A stretch of 64,000 nucleotides of DNA from Jacaranda mimosifolia. Lineage: Eukaryota; Streptophyta; Magnoliopsida; Lamiales; Bignoniaceae. This document shows positions 1 through 9,465 of this stretch, piece by piece. Each line of letters opens with the position of its first letter. The first letter of the stretch is position 1. The notes under the pieces are model-generated. The model was not told the origin of the DNA. It saw nothing but the letters and a program-made list of their open reading frames with translations, and made no database searches. The stretch covers positions 32,271,404 through 32,335,403 of the forward strand of contig CM032122.1 of NCBI GenBank assembly GCA_018894105.1, in the 5' to 3' direction. A program made the position numbers and the translations under genes.

Positions 1-1488
1 AAGAGGTTGCAGAATACAATTAGAGACAATCCAGATATTCCACTAGAGAAATTGCAAACTGTTATTAATAGAAAAATGGGGCTTCAAGTCAACAAATAGA
101 AAACAATTGCTGCAAAGAAGAAGGCATTAGCAAACATAAGGGGGAAGGAGCGGTTGCAATATGGAAGGTTGTGGGATTATTGTGAAACTGTGAGGCAGAA
201 AAATCCTGGCAGCAAACTTATCCTCAGAAAGGTTGATGGAAGTGATCCCCCTGTGTTTGAGAGGATGTATTTCAGCCTTAATGCCATGAAGAAGGGATTT
301 TTAGCTGGTTGTAGGCCTATTATAGGCCTTGATGGTTGCTTTTTGAAGACTGCTTTTGAGGGACAACTTCTGGTGGCTATTGGTAGAGATAGTAATGACA
401 ACAAGTGGCTAATTGCCATGGCATTAGTCCTTGTAGAGAATAGAGAGACATGTGCTTGGTTTCTTCAAGAATTTTTGGATGATATTGGGGGTCTTGGAGA
501 GTCCAAATGGGTGTTTATATTTGACAGACAAAAGGATCTAATTGAGGCATTAAAAGACTTGGTACCTAAAAGTGAACACATGTTTTGCATCACACACATG
601 TATAAAAATTTCAAGAAAAAGTTCAAGGGACATATGCTGAAAGAACTATTCTGGAAGGCTGCCTCTACAGCAAACAAGATAGATTTTGAAGACTTCATGA
701 AGGATATGGAGAAAGCTGACCCTAAGTTGGATCAAGAGACAGAAACTGTTGCTGAGTGGTTGAGAAACATCCCTTCCCAACACTGGAGTAGATCTCATTT
801 TCAAACTTATTGTAAGTCTGATGTTTTGGTGAATAATTTGTGTGAGTCTTTCAATAGTTACATTCTTGATGCTAGAGATAAGCCAATCATCACAATATTT
901 GAATGGATGAGAACTAGACTTGTGACAAGAATCCAGTGCAAAATGGAGGGTATTGAAAAATATGTTGGCTCAGTTTGTCCTAACATCCTGAAAAAGATCA
1001 ACAAACATCACAAACTAGCTAAGAATTGGTGGACAAGATGGTGTGGAGGAGATGATTTTGAAGTGGACAACTTCACTGATAAGTATGTTGTGGACTTGGC
1101 TAATGACACTTGCACATATGGTACGTTCCAATTGAATGGATACCCATGTTGTCATTCATATGCTGCCATTTCTTAGAACCGAGACAAGATTGAGGATCAT
1201 GTCAATGCTTATTATAATGTGGAGTTGTATAAAAAAGTTTATCAATTCAGGATCCATGGTGTTCATGGCCAGAAGCATTACATCAAGACCCTTTTTGAGC
1301 CATTGAGGCCCCCAACCTTGAAAAAGAAAATGGGGAGACCTAAAACGTTGAGGAGGAGAGGACCAGATGAGGTGCAGGGGAGCACTTCAATAAGAAAAGG
1401 CCTGACTCATACATATAAGAGATGCTTACAAACATGCCATAACAAAGTTACTTGCAAGAATCCTGTGCATCCAAATTCTAAGCTATAA
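1..1488 (+). pseudogene. Mutator-like (MULE/MuDR) transposase, decayed, 5' end outside window
   Basis: One reading frame (frame 1) runs from the window edge to the TAA at 1486-1488, broken by TAG at 97-99 and TAG at 1174-1176. The second stop replaces what is probably a Trp codon in AIS*NRDKIEDHVNAYY. The protein has the MULE DDE core: IIGLDGCFLK holds the first catalytic Asp, FIFDRQKDLIEAL the second, followed by the CITHMYKNF block. At the end is a SWIM-type zinc finger, TYGTFQLNGYPCCHS, in which the second Cys of the usual CxC pair is Tyr. The tail is basic (KKKMGRPKTLRR), as in mudrA-like proteins. These enzymes cut and paste Mutator elements in the nucleus. Two stops and the lost zinc ligand make this copy almost certainly inactive. 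The left terminal repeat lies outside the window. Confidence 0.9.
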
Positions 1489-1570
1489 AGGTATGCCATT
1501 ATATACATGTTCAGTTTATTATTATTTTAATTTCTTTCCTTACTTTTTAATGTTCTACTTTTCTTTGCAG

Positions 1571-2230
1571 GGGGACCCTCCAACAGAGATGAATACTGAA
1601 GGTTCAAGTGCCCTTCCTGCCAGTTAAGCTTCTATAACTAATGTCTAGTCTCCTCCTACCTCTGTTCCTCAACCAAGAACAAGAATGGTAACTAATATTA
1701 TTTATTTTTCATATAGAATGAATTGCTAGTAATTTACTCATGTTTAGATTTAAAAATTATAGAAATAGTGAACTTCTAGAGGTGGAGGAACATACCAAAG
1801 CTTCAAGAATGAAGCATTACTTGGCAGACAACCCAGTAGAAGAAAGTCAAATACATCAGGGCCTCATTCAAGAGCAGCTACATCAGGAGCAACTCCAAGT
1901 GCATCAACTCCAGCTCCTGGTGGTTTAGGTCATAGTGGGTCAGATCTAGCTGCTTCAGCTCCAACAGGTGCAGCAGTGGGTTCTGGATCCAAAGTTGGAA
2001 GTGTGCAGAGAAAAAGGAAAGCAACTGCACCTGATGTATTGGAAGGCCTTAGGGCAAGGGCGGCAAAGGAGAAAAAAGAATTAGGAGATGTAAAGTTGTA
2101 CTTTCTTGAAGTTTTTTTTGAAGCTAAATTTAGTATTGAAGCTATAGTATTCTTCAACATTGATGCTTGCAGTATTCTGAAACATTTAGTATTGAAGCTG
2201 AATTTGTTGGATCTTTTTGGAAGGTTTTAG
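1571..2230 (+). pseudogene. Probable C-terminal exon(s) of the MULE transposase
   Basis: A possible intron runs from a GT at 1491 to TTTGCAG ending near 1570. Downstream, from about 1790 to 2230, one frame encodes a Ser/Thr/Ala/Pro-rich low-complexity stretch followed by the basic segment KVGSVQRKRKATAPDVLEGL. Such low-complexity tails are common at the C terminus of plant MULE transposases. The last about 45 residues look like read-through of non-coding DNA. The exon borders are my guess. No start codon or independent family signature supports a separate gene. Confidence 0.4.
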
Positions 2231-2837
2231 GGCAATAGAACTCCTTATGTATGAAGTTTGCTTATGACAACTTTATGTTGACAATGTTATTTTTGAGAAT
2301 GTGTAAATCTTATTATAGTCATATTTCATAGTTGTTAAGTTATTTGGCATTTTTTGGATTAGCTTTTACATTGGTTTTTGCTTGGTTTTGGATTGGTTTT
2401 TGGTTGCCTTTGGATTGGTGATTGGTTGGTTGCCTTTGGATTGGTTTCATGATGGTTTTGGATTGTTTTTATATTGCTTAGGGATTGCTTTTGAGGATGT
2501 GAGATGACAGGTTTGGATTTCTGCATCTTTGTGCAGTGGACCTATTTTTGCTCTTTTCAACAAAGTCATGAGCCTTCCACCCCCTTCAGTTTTTTTAAAA
2601 AGAAGTGTTTAACCCCATTCTATTTTTTAAAAGAAGTGTTTAACCCCATTTTGTTAAATAAAACGAGGAATACACCCCCATGTGTTGCTGATTTTTTCAA
2701 CAATGACCATTATAGGTATAAGCAGAATCAAGAAATTCTTACTAGAATGAAGAAATTCAAAGTTCCACATTAACATGAACATAATATTACATTGAAAGTA
2801 CATTAAACTTACTAGGAATACATTGAAAATAGAAAAA
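2231..2837. other. Non-coding stretch between convergent MULE ORFs
   Basis: The stretch holds a T/G-rich run with repeated TTTGGATTGGTTT-like phrases (about 2350-2480), then two copies of AAGAAGTGTTTAACCCCATT about 50 bases apart (2601-2655). I see no convincing coding content. It is probably the 3' untranslated and internal spacer region of the Mutator element. Confidence 0.4.
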
Positions 2838-3269
2838 CTATTTCATGAAGATGTTGAAAATTAACATTGTTAACAAAACACCACATACAACCCAAGAAAA
2901 ATGAACATAATTTTTGGGCATCTCAGACTCCATGTGTGTAGATACCCTTGACACAACTTTATCAATGTCAGGAACATTGCTTTCATCCATTATTGCACTT
3001 GTGTCCATTGTCATTGGTGGGCTTATTGAAAGGCCAGTAGCTGCCCATATAGCTTGCTGTGGATTACACCAACGAAAGAAGTTACATTGGTGCTTCGAAC
3101 AAGAGTAGTACGACTTCCCCTTTGAAGACTTTGTCTCAAACTCCACCACTCGAATTTTAGCTCTTGTATTGCATCCACATTCTGGAGTTTTCCCATACCT
3201 TAAGTCAAGCGTGACTTGCTTCTGTGCTTCTTTACTTTTATTCTTTACTCTTGAATTGGATGAAGACAT
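2838..3269 (-). CDS. Small GRF-type zinc-finger protein with C-terminal membrane anchor
   Basis: The start at 3269 (MSSSNSRVKNKSKE) gives 143 residues. The frame stays open upstream, but that part reads as low-quality Phe/Ser/Pro-rich sequence and was not used. A GRF-type zinc finger lies at about residues 31-68: C31 and C33 in PECGCNTRAKI, then SYYSCSKHQCNFFRWC with C57 and C62 followed by the FFRW signature. The last about 20 residues (VCGVLLTMLIFNIFMK) are hydrophobic and could anchor the protein in a membrane. GRF fingers are thought to bind nucleic acid. Small plant GRF proteins with this layout are numerous and mostly uncharacterised. The gene is convergent with the MULE transposase, which recalls the mudrA/mudrB arrangement, so it may be element-borne. 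The ORF is intact; expression is unknown. Confidence 0.6.
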   Translation of the reverse strand: MSSSNSRVKNKSKEAQKQVTLDLRYGKTPECGCNTRAKIRVVEFETKSSKGKSYYSCSKHQCNFFRWCNPQQAIWAATGLSISPPMTMDTSAIMDESNVPDIDKVVSRVSTHMESEMPKNYVHFSWVVCGVLLTMLIFNIFMK

Positions 3270-3897
3270 TCTGTAGATTTTTAGGGTTTGAAAGAAATAA
3301 ATAAACAAAAAGGGGTGAAGAAGACGATGGAAACTAATGAAATGAAATGGGAAAAGTGAAAAAAACAAAAATATGGTAAAATATGATGGAGCTATGATGG
3401 ACGGATACGGACACGGCGACACGAACACGATACGACATGGACATAGTGACACATTAAATTTTAAAATTTTAGAACATGAAACGGCACCGACACAGTTATC
3501 ATAATATATAATTATATATACAAGTATTTATTAGTCATATTAATATATGTAATATAAAATATATATCAAAGTAAAGTGAAAAAAATCAACAATGAACATT
3601 AAATAAGTATATTTTAAATTCAAATAAATAACGAATCTCCTAAATAGGAATAAGTATAGACTTCATGTAAATTATATAATAGAAATTTTCTATACAAAAA
3701 AATGTAATATTAGTCATAAAAAAAAATGTGATAATGTAAAAATTATAACTAATAACATTTGAAAAGATTTATGCTTATCATTAAAGATTTGCCATCAATT
3801 ATCAATGGTGATAACTTAAATACAATTTTTGCTATTATTAAACGTGTAAAAATTGTTGTTGGTGATAGAACAAAAAATATTGTTACTTATATATATA
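3270..3897. other. Non-coding, with a GACAC-rich motif near 3400-3495
   Basis: From about 3400 to 3495 there are many short GACAC/GATAC/GGACACG units, followed by AT-rich sequence. A similar GACAC-rich block recurs near 11510-11600 on the other strand. This may be a degraded transposon end, possibly of the Mutator element to the left. I see no gene. Confidence 0.3.
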
Positions 3898-3927
3898 CTA
3901 GTGTAGGCCCACTGCGCAAAGCGCGGT
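3898..3927 (-). mobile_element. Helitron-like 3' terminus (CTAG with GC-rich hairpin)
   Basis: On the minus strand a hairpin with 7-bp arms (ACCGCGC/GCGCAGT, one wobble) and a 3-base TTT loop at 3911-3927 is followed, nine bases later, by CTAG (3898-3901). The next base is T and the element would end at CTAG, which fits Helitron insertion between A and T. The element body would lie to the right of 3901. I could not find a matching 5' TC end, so its length is unknown. It could reach as far as the captured exon cluster at 6.4-9.5 kb, but nothing here proves that. Confidence 0.45.
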
Positions 3928-6434
3928 GCCGTGCTCGTTGACATAATTAAAAACATGTGTTTTAAATATATATATATATTTGTTTAATAAAATATATTTT
4001 TTATTTAATTGATTATTAAATTTTTGTTGTAAATTAATATTAAAAATTTACTAAAATAATTTAAGAAAGCTAAAAAATATAGAAGATATAAATATTTGAT
4101 AGAAACATTTAGATTAGCAAAAAAAAAAAAAAATTTATAACAGTATTTACATTCTGCAAAAATATATATATAATTGATATAAATTTGTGAAAAAAAAAAT
4201 AGACAAAAAATTAAATTATCAAACAACTTTAAATATAAAACATAGGTCGAACTATAAATCTATATTTTGAGATATATTCCAAAGAGCAGCATAAGAAAAA
4301 TTGTGATATATTTCTATCCCTTTTGGATCAAACATGTGAATAGTATATGTTCGAATACCAATTTGAATCCAAAGGGTTTTCTTCACAGTTCTTCTATGAA
4401 TTCCACAAAAAAATGAACTCAAGTTTTGATTGCAAATTCTTGTCATCAACCAAATTCTAAACATAAAAAGAAGAAAAATTACATCATAAATAAAAGTAGT
4501 GGTAAATCTTAGATTGTTCTAATTTTTTTTAAAAGGAATATTTAATAAATTAGAAAACTAAAAAAACGTTACCTATTTTTTTATAATAGATAAATGTTAG
4601 AAAAATAGAACAAGATTTATTTTTACTTCAATACATAGAAACAAAATAACTCATTATATACAAATAGGACAAGAACAATAAAATTAATTTTAAACCTAAA
4701 TATTCAAAAAATAAACTATCTATTTTACAAAAAAAAAAATTGGTAACAAGAAGTTAACTACAAATCTTATATTTTAATTATGTCTTCTAAAAATTCTTAA
4801 AAACCAAATGCATGTGACAATGAAAAATTCTAATTACTTCAAAGATTCCATGTTAGACAAATATTAATTTTTTTTTACTTTTATATCTATCAAACTAACT
4901 GCAATGATATTATTTTTCTTTCTTTTTTTTTTGTTGTAAACTGTAGTGTACTGATACAAAATATCATGAAATAAAAAGTACAATTAAAAAATTTACAAAA
5001 TTCATTAATAAAAATAAATATATTCATACGTGTATATCATCTAATAAAGTAAAATTAGCACGCATTTGAAAAAATATAATAGCAAGTCATCACAACTGTA
5101 TTGTTTTTACTATCTAAAACTTTTTTAAAAGTTAAAGATTAATTGAGTATTTACTAAATGTTATTACTAATATATTGTAGTTTAATAGAAAGTAAACATT
5201 AATCATAAATTTCAACATCTACTTTTCGCTTGAAGTTGGAATTTAAAATATGAACTCTTACTTTTTGCTGTTTTAATACGTCAAACTAATTTCTATTTAT
5301 ATTTTGATAACGTTCTAATTCGCACAAGTTATCCTGTTTGAATGACGATCAAATTTCACTATGCTTTTAATGAAAATCTTATTGATGATGGGATGACTAC
5401 GAATCTGCAATTTCTTTATGGAGTAATATTTTAGTTACTATAAATACTAAATAAACATGTTTAGGTACATACAAATTAAAAATATAAACAATTAAAAAAA
5501 AAAAAAAAAAAAAGCTCCCATACACCATAAATAAAGTCTTATCCATTTATTAAAATTATAGCACGATTGACGATATCACCCTAAATATTAATTATAACAC
5601 TACGTATTAGCTGAAATTGGAACCATTAAGGTTATCATGGGTAGTTATAATCGCTTGACACCATGATTGCCCCCAAAGTAGCTAAGAATTTTCTGACCAA
5701 AATAAGAGTGATATGATAGGGTTCAAATGATGAAAAATCAACACACTAATTTAATACTATTCAAGTAAATAATTGGGAAATATTCAATTCAACATCTGAT
5801 GAAAGTTCAACTCCAATCACAGGTCAAAGGCCATAATTTAGTATTTCATACTCGTAATCAGCTTCTGGAATCACAAAGAGCAACTCAATTGAACAACTTG
5901 CATGCATTAAACCCATAGTATTATATGTAGAAAACATGTACAATTACGAGGAACAATTCAAAGATGGAGTGCTTTTCCTCCCTGTGTAACATATAGTAAT
6001 GGTTTGCAAACTAAGAAGCAAAAGCTAGAGGAAAAAATAGGAGAAGTGCCTCTCAAAATTTCACTAAAGCGGGGAATTATCTCATTCACACGTCGCGTTA
6101 TTCTTTGTCATACTGTCAGCAATTCCAGAAAGACAATAAGAAAGGCCAAGGGAAATAAGCGGACATCCAGTGCTCTTTAAAAGAGAATGCGTCAGCTGCT
6201 AGCTTATATTAAATTTACTATTGCTGAGGTAAGTTAGATTGAAATGGCCTATTTCATTAAATAACAGCTTAACAGCTTAATAGAAATAGTATCCTAGAAA
6301 ATTGGCATATTTCATGTAAAAAAAAGATGCAAGCATATCAAAAGTTGGAGGTTTTATATATTTTCTTTGGCCCAAGGGAAGAAAATTAAGCAATAGAGAT
6401 TATAAAGCATTAGGCCGCAGAAGCTGTATATTTT
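3928..6434. other. AT-rich intergenic or transposon-derived sequence, no gene seen
   Basis: Very AT-rich, with long A and T runs, including about 20 A at 5494-5513, and no recognisable coding sequence. A short minus-strand frame at 4252-4464 shows no family features that I recognise. If the Helitron-like end at 3898 is real, at least the left part of this stretch belongs to that element. Confidence 0.4.
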
Positions 6435-7072
6435 CTTTTGTTTGTAGATTGAATCAATCTTCTTCATGTACTCATCTGTGACTTTCTGCAAACATAGAAT
6501 CCCATTATCAAGGTAGGTAGCAGCCATAAGCTTTTAATTATGTGGTAATATTTTGAAAGAGAGAAGTCAGCAGAGATAATAAAGAATCTAATATTTGAAA
6601 GAGAGAAGTCAGCAGAGATAATAAAGAATCTAATATTTGAAAGAAAATAAAAAGCCACTCGAGCAATTTGATGAGCTTCTTAGAATGATTACATTAACAT
6701 TCTTTTAGAGTAATTTATCAGTGGAGATATGCCCTAAGACTTCATCTATCTTTATTTATAACCATTCGAAGATCATAATTCAGATGACGTTTGTTAACCA
6801 TATAACCTGGTTGGCAGCAATAAAAAAGGATTTCTAGGAGTTTCATACTTCTCTCTACTTATTTATTGGAAAGAGCTTATCTAGGTACCTGCAAATCAGC
6901 AGACAAGTCCTTCACATTGTCTTCAGAGAGCTTCTTCTCCTGCAAGATATGTTTCTAAATTATAAAAGATCACATGGGAAAATAAAGAGAGGAGAGAGGA
7001 GCATAGTTTGCAGACCTTCTCAAGTTTTTCATAGGATTTGATGGCATCTCGTCTTATATTTCTTATAGCAAC
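6435..7072 (-). pseudogene. Ribosome recycling factor gene fragment (last three exons)
   Basis: Three minus-strand exons with good splice borders encode the C-terminal helix bundle of an organellar ribosome recycling factor, which splits post-termination ribosomes in plastids or mitochondria. Exon A is 7016-7072 (VAIRNIRRDAIKSYEKLEK), exon B is 6889-6939 (EKKLSEDNVKDLSADLQ), and exon C starts at 6485 (KVTDEYMKKIDSIYKQK). All introns have GT-AG borders. Homology stops at about 6435: the family normally ends with a few more residues (KEKELLKV-like), but here the frame runs into unrelated sequence. The 5' two thirds of the gene are missing; the next exons upstream belong to a P-type ATPase. It is therefore a captured or truncated fragment, not a working gene. 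The eubacterial-type RRF identity is secure from the helix sequence; which organelle it served is not. Confidence 0.85.
6552..6640. repeat. 42-bp tandem duplication in RRF-fragment intron
   Basis: The unit TTTGAAAGAGAGAAGTCAGC... repeats at a spacing of 42 bases (GAAAGAGAG begins at 6555 and 6597), with a partial third copy after about 6637. The two full copies are nearly identical, so the duplication is young relative to the surrounding decay. It lies in the intron between exons B and C of the RRF fragment. Confidence 0.85.
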
Positions 7073-7376
7073 CTACAAGAGTTAAGAGCAACTTAAAGTT
7101 ACCTGAAGTGGGGGATGCATAAGAGGATCCCAATTAAAGGAATACAGAAGATAAAGAAGTTAATGGAAGTAGCATGAAAGAATCTTAAGCCCCAGGGGCG
7201 AGCCACGAATGAGACCTGAAAATGTACAGAGTGATAAAGCATTTTACCTTCACTCATGAGAACATAGACTACTAAGCAAAGGAGTAAGATTAAGAACCAG
7301 CTAACAATTTACAAGGTAAGGAACTGAGTTGAGGTCTCCTATCTGAAGTGAACTGTAAACAATCAGCTTTTTTCAC

Positions 7377-9465
7377 CTGCATTCCCTCAACACCACTGAT
7401 TCCAATTCCAATATCTGCTTCTTGCAGCATTCCCACATCATTGACTCCATCACCAATTGTCAGAGTTGTCTTCTTCGTTCCTTCCTTGACGAGTCTTGTC
7501 ACCTGGTTAATCAGAAGCAATTTTACTTATTGTATAGAAATTCAGACAGTTTTATAGAAACAGAAGAGACCACTCAACCAGACAACAACTTAAGAATGTT
7601 ATTTCAGTTAATGATAGGGCAGAAACTCACCAGTGCCTTTTGTTTTGGTTATGAACAGCAGCAAATTACAGATGCACAGCCAATTGCAAGTTTAACAAAT
7701 AATTTTTTTTACATCATTTTCTAATGCACATGTAAGAGATTTCCAGTCAATGATTAAGGCAAAAGCTTCAGAGCCTGATTTTGCAACCTGAGCCTTTACT
7801 TCAGTAATCTACTGCAGAACACTTTGCTTCTAAGCCTAACAAATAAAATGAACAAAAACTCAGTACCTCTTATTACACTGATCGGTAATACCAAGGAGAA
7901 ACATAGTTCTTTTTAAGCCCACGACAAATTATACCAAAGTTTTCTAAGGTAAATAATAAGTTTATCATGAACAATGTAACTTGTTAAACTCCTAGTTTTG
8001 ATCAGTATTTCTTACTTTTCCATTAATGAAAGTGAATGTTACAAGAGGAGAAATTTACCTTGGTTATTGCATCCTTTTCTCCCGCTTTCTCAAGAGCTTT
8101 GATCTCTGGATTCTCCAAGGTAATAGTAATTTGTTTCATTCCTTGTCTGAGCAGGCTACAAGCATAGCTGCAAAATTGATTCTTACAGTTAGAATCTCTT
8201 GAATCTCATTTGTCTCAAATTAATTTACAAGAAATTGTGCTGAAAATATACCCAATGTTAATGGCAATTTCCATCTTATCCCCAGTCAAAACCCATATTT
8301 TGATTCCGGGCTGTGCAAGCTTGTCAATGCATTCAGGAACCTGACAGAAACAGCAGCAGAAAAACAAATTCAGCATCCATCTAATGATTAATAGCTAGAC
8401 ATTTATGTATGATTGTCTTATAACTTACCTCTGTTGGAGCTTGTCTTTAACAGCTGTGGCACCTAGAAGAATCAAATCTCTTTCTATTTCATAAGTCACA
8501 TCATCGATCAGTGCCTCACGATCCGCACTAACTGAGTTTTTGGCCTCCTGAAACTTTTCATCAAAAACTTCATATTCATCTTCACCAAGTTCCCGATAAG
8601 CAAGTATCAAGGTCCTCAAGCCGGCATCAGCATACTCATTGACATGTTCTCTTGTTTCCTCTTCATACTCTCCTCCATCTTTGGCAAGCCTCTCAAACAT
8701 GACACTGAAAACAGGCCAAAAAAGAGAGCAAAGGAATATGAGGATGGATAATTAAGTGCAAATTAATTGTTTAAAACAACTGAAAGCAGAGAAAAATCAC
8801 TCAATAAGATGCAAAAGACCACCTATCTGTCGGCCCCTTTGCAGAGTAATAGTAGCTTCCCTCCTCATCCCTTACTATCACAGACATTCACTTTCTTGAA
8901 CTGTTGAACTCTAAAACATTTAACAGCTTGTATGATCTGCATCAGCAAAATTTCTTGCAGAATCCAAAGATATTGCTTGATCATATGCCATGTAAGCCAC
9001 TTTTCCAAGCAACACAGGGACCATAAATTCAAGATACTGACCTTTCAATGGTTTTTCCAAAGACAAGGTTCAACTCATTGACAGAAACACTTGTTTGTGT
9101 TCTCCTGAAGAATTCAAAGCCAATTTCTCTTGCTGCAATAACAAAGGTAGCCTCATCAGGTGATTCAGCTTCATATATGACTTTCCCTGTGTTTTCATCG
9201 ACATCAGGTATTGCTGTATAATAGACTGCCAGTAAGCAAAAGAATTTTTGAATGACATCCAAGTGCGGCTCATTTACCCAGTTTCCATTGACTATTCTTT
9301 TATCATCAAAATTGAAACCTTTGACAGATGATTTTTTAGGGCTATCAAAGGAAATCTCGACAAACTCTTTTCCATTGACATTCAAAGCAGACCCTTTCCC
9401 TTTGGCCATAGCCCTTTCGACCTACGGGACACCATATCCATAAGCAGTACCAGCTCCTGAACACT
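7377..9465 (-). pseudogene. P4-type ATPase (phospholipid flippase, ALA9-12-like) gene fragment
   Basis: Six minus-strand exons encode the nucleotide-binding domain and part of the phosphorylation domain of an aminophospholipid ATPase: 9042-9421 (continuing to about 9465; [20 protein letters not shown]), 8827-8936 (YKLLNVLEFNSS), 8429-8704 ([20 protein letters not shown]), 8252-8340 ([19 protein letters not shown]), 8059-8167 ([19 protein letters not shown]) and 7377-7502 ([20 protein letters not shown]). The DKTGT phosphorylation site and all membrane segments are absent. Lesions are a TAG at 9422-9424 ([14 protein letters not shown]), a TGA within SSRK*MSV, a 1-base loss after RDEEG, a donor GT changed to AT at 8826, and a 1-base frameshift at the exon ending 8429. 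GDGAND reads GDGVND. Flippases move phospholipids between leaflets; this copy cannot. Confidence 0.88.

Noticed and set aside
2838..3452. Longer version of the GRF-zinc-finger ORF starting at 3452
   Set aside because: The extra 61 residues are Phe/Ser/Pro-rich, lie in the GACAC-rich repeat region and look non-coding; the Met at 3269 fits the family start.
5494..5513. Run of about 20 A that could mark the tail of a LINE, SINE or retrocopy
   Set aside because: No upstream element, ORF or target-site duplication could be recognised; such runs are common in this AT-rich DNA.
7348..7724. Plus-strand ORFs across the flippase exon
   Set aside because: They are antisense shadows of the real exon at 7377-7502 and of its introns.
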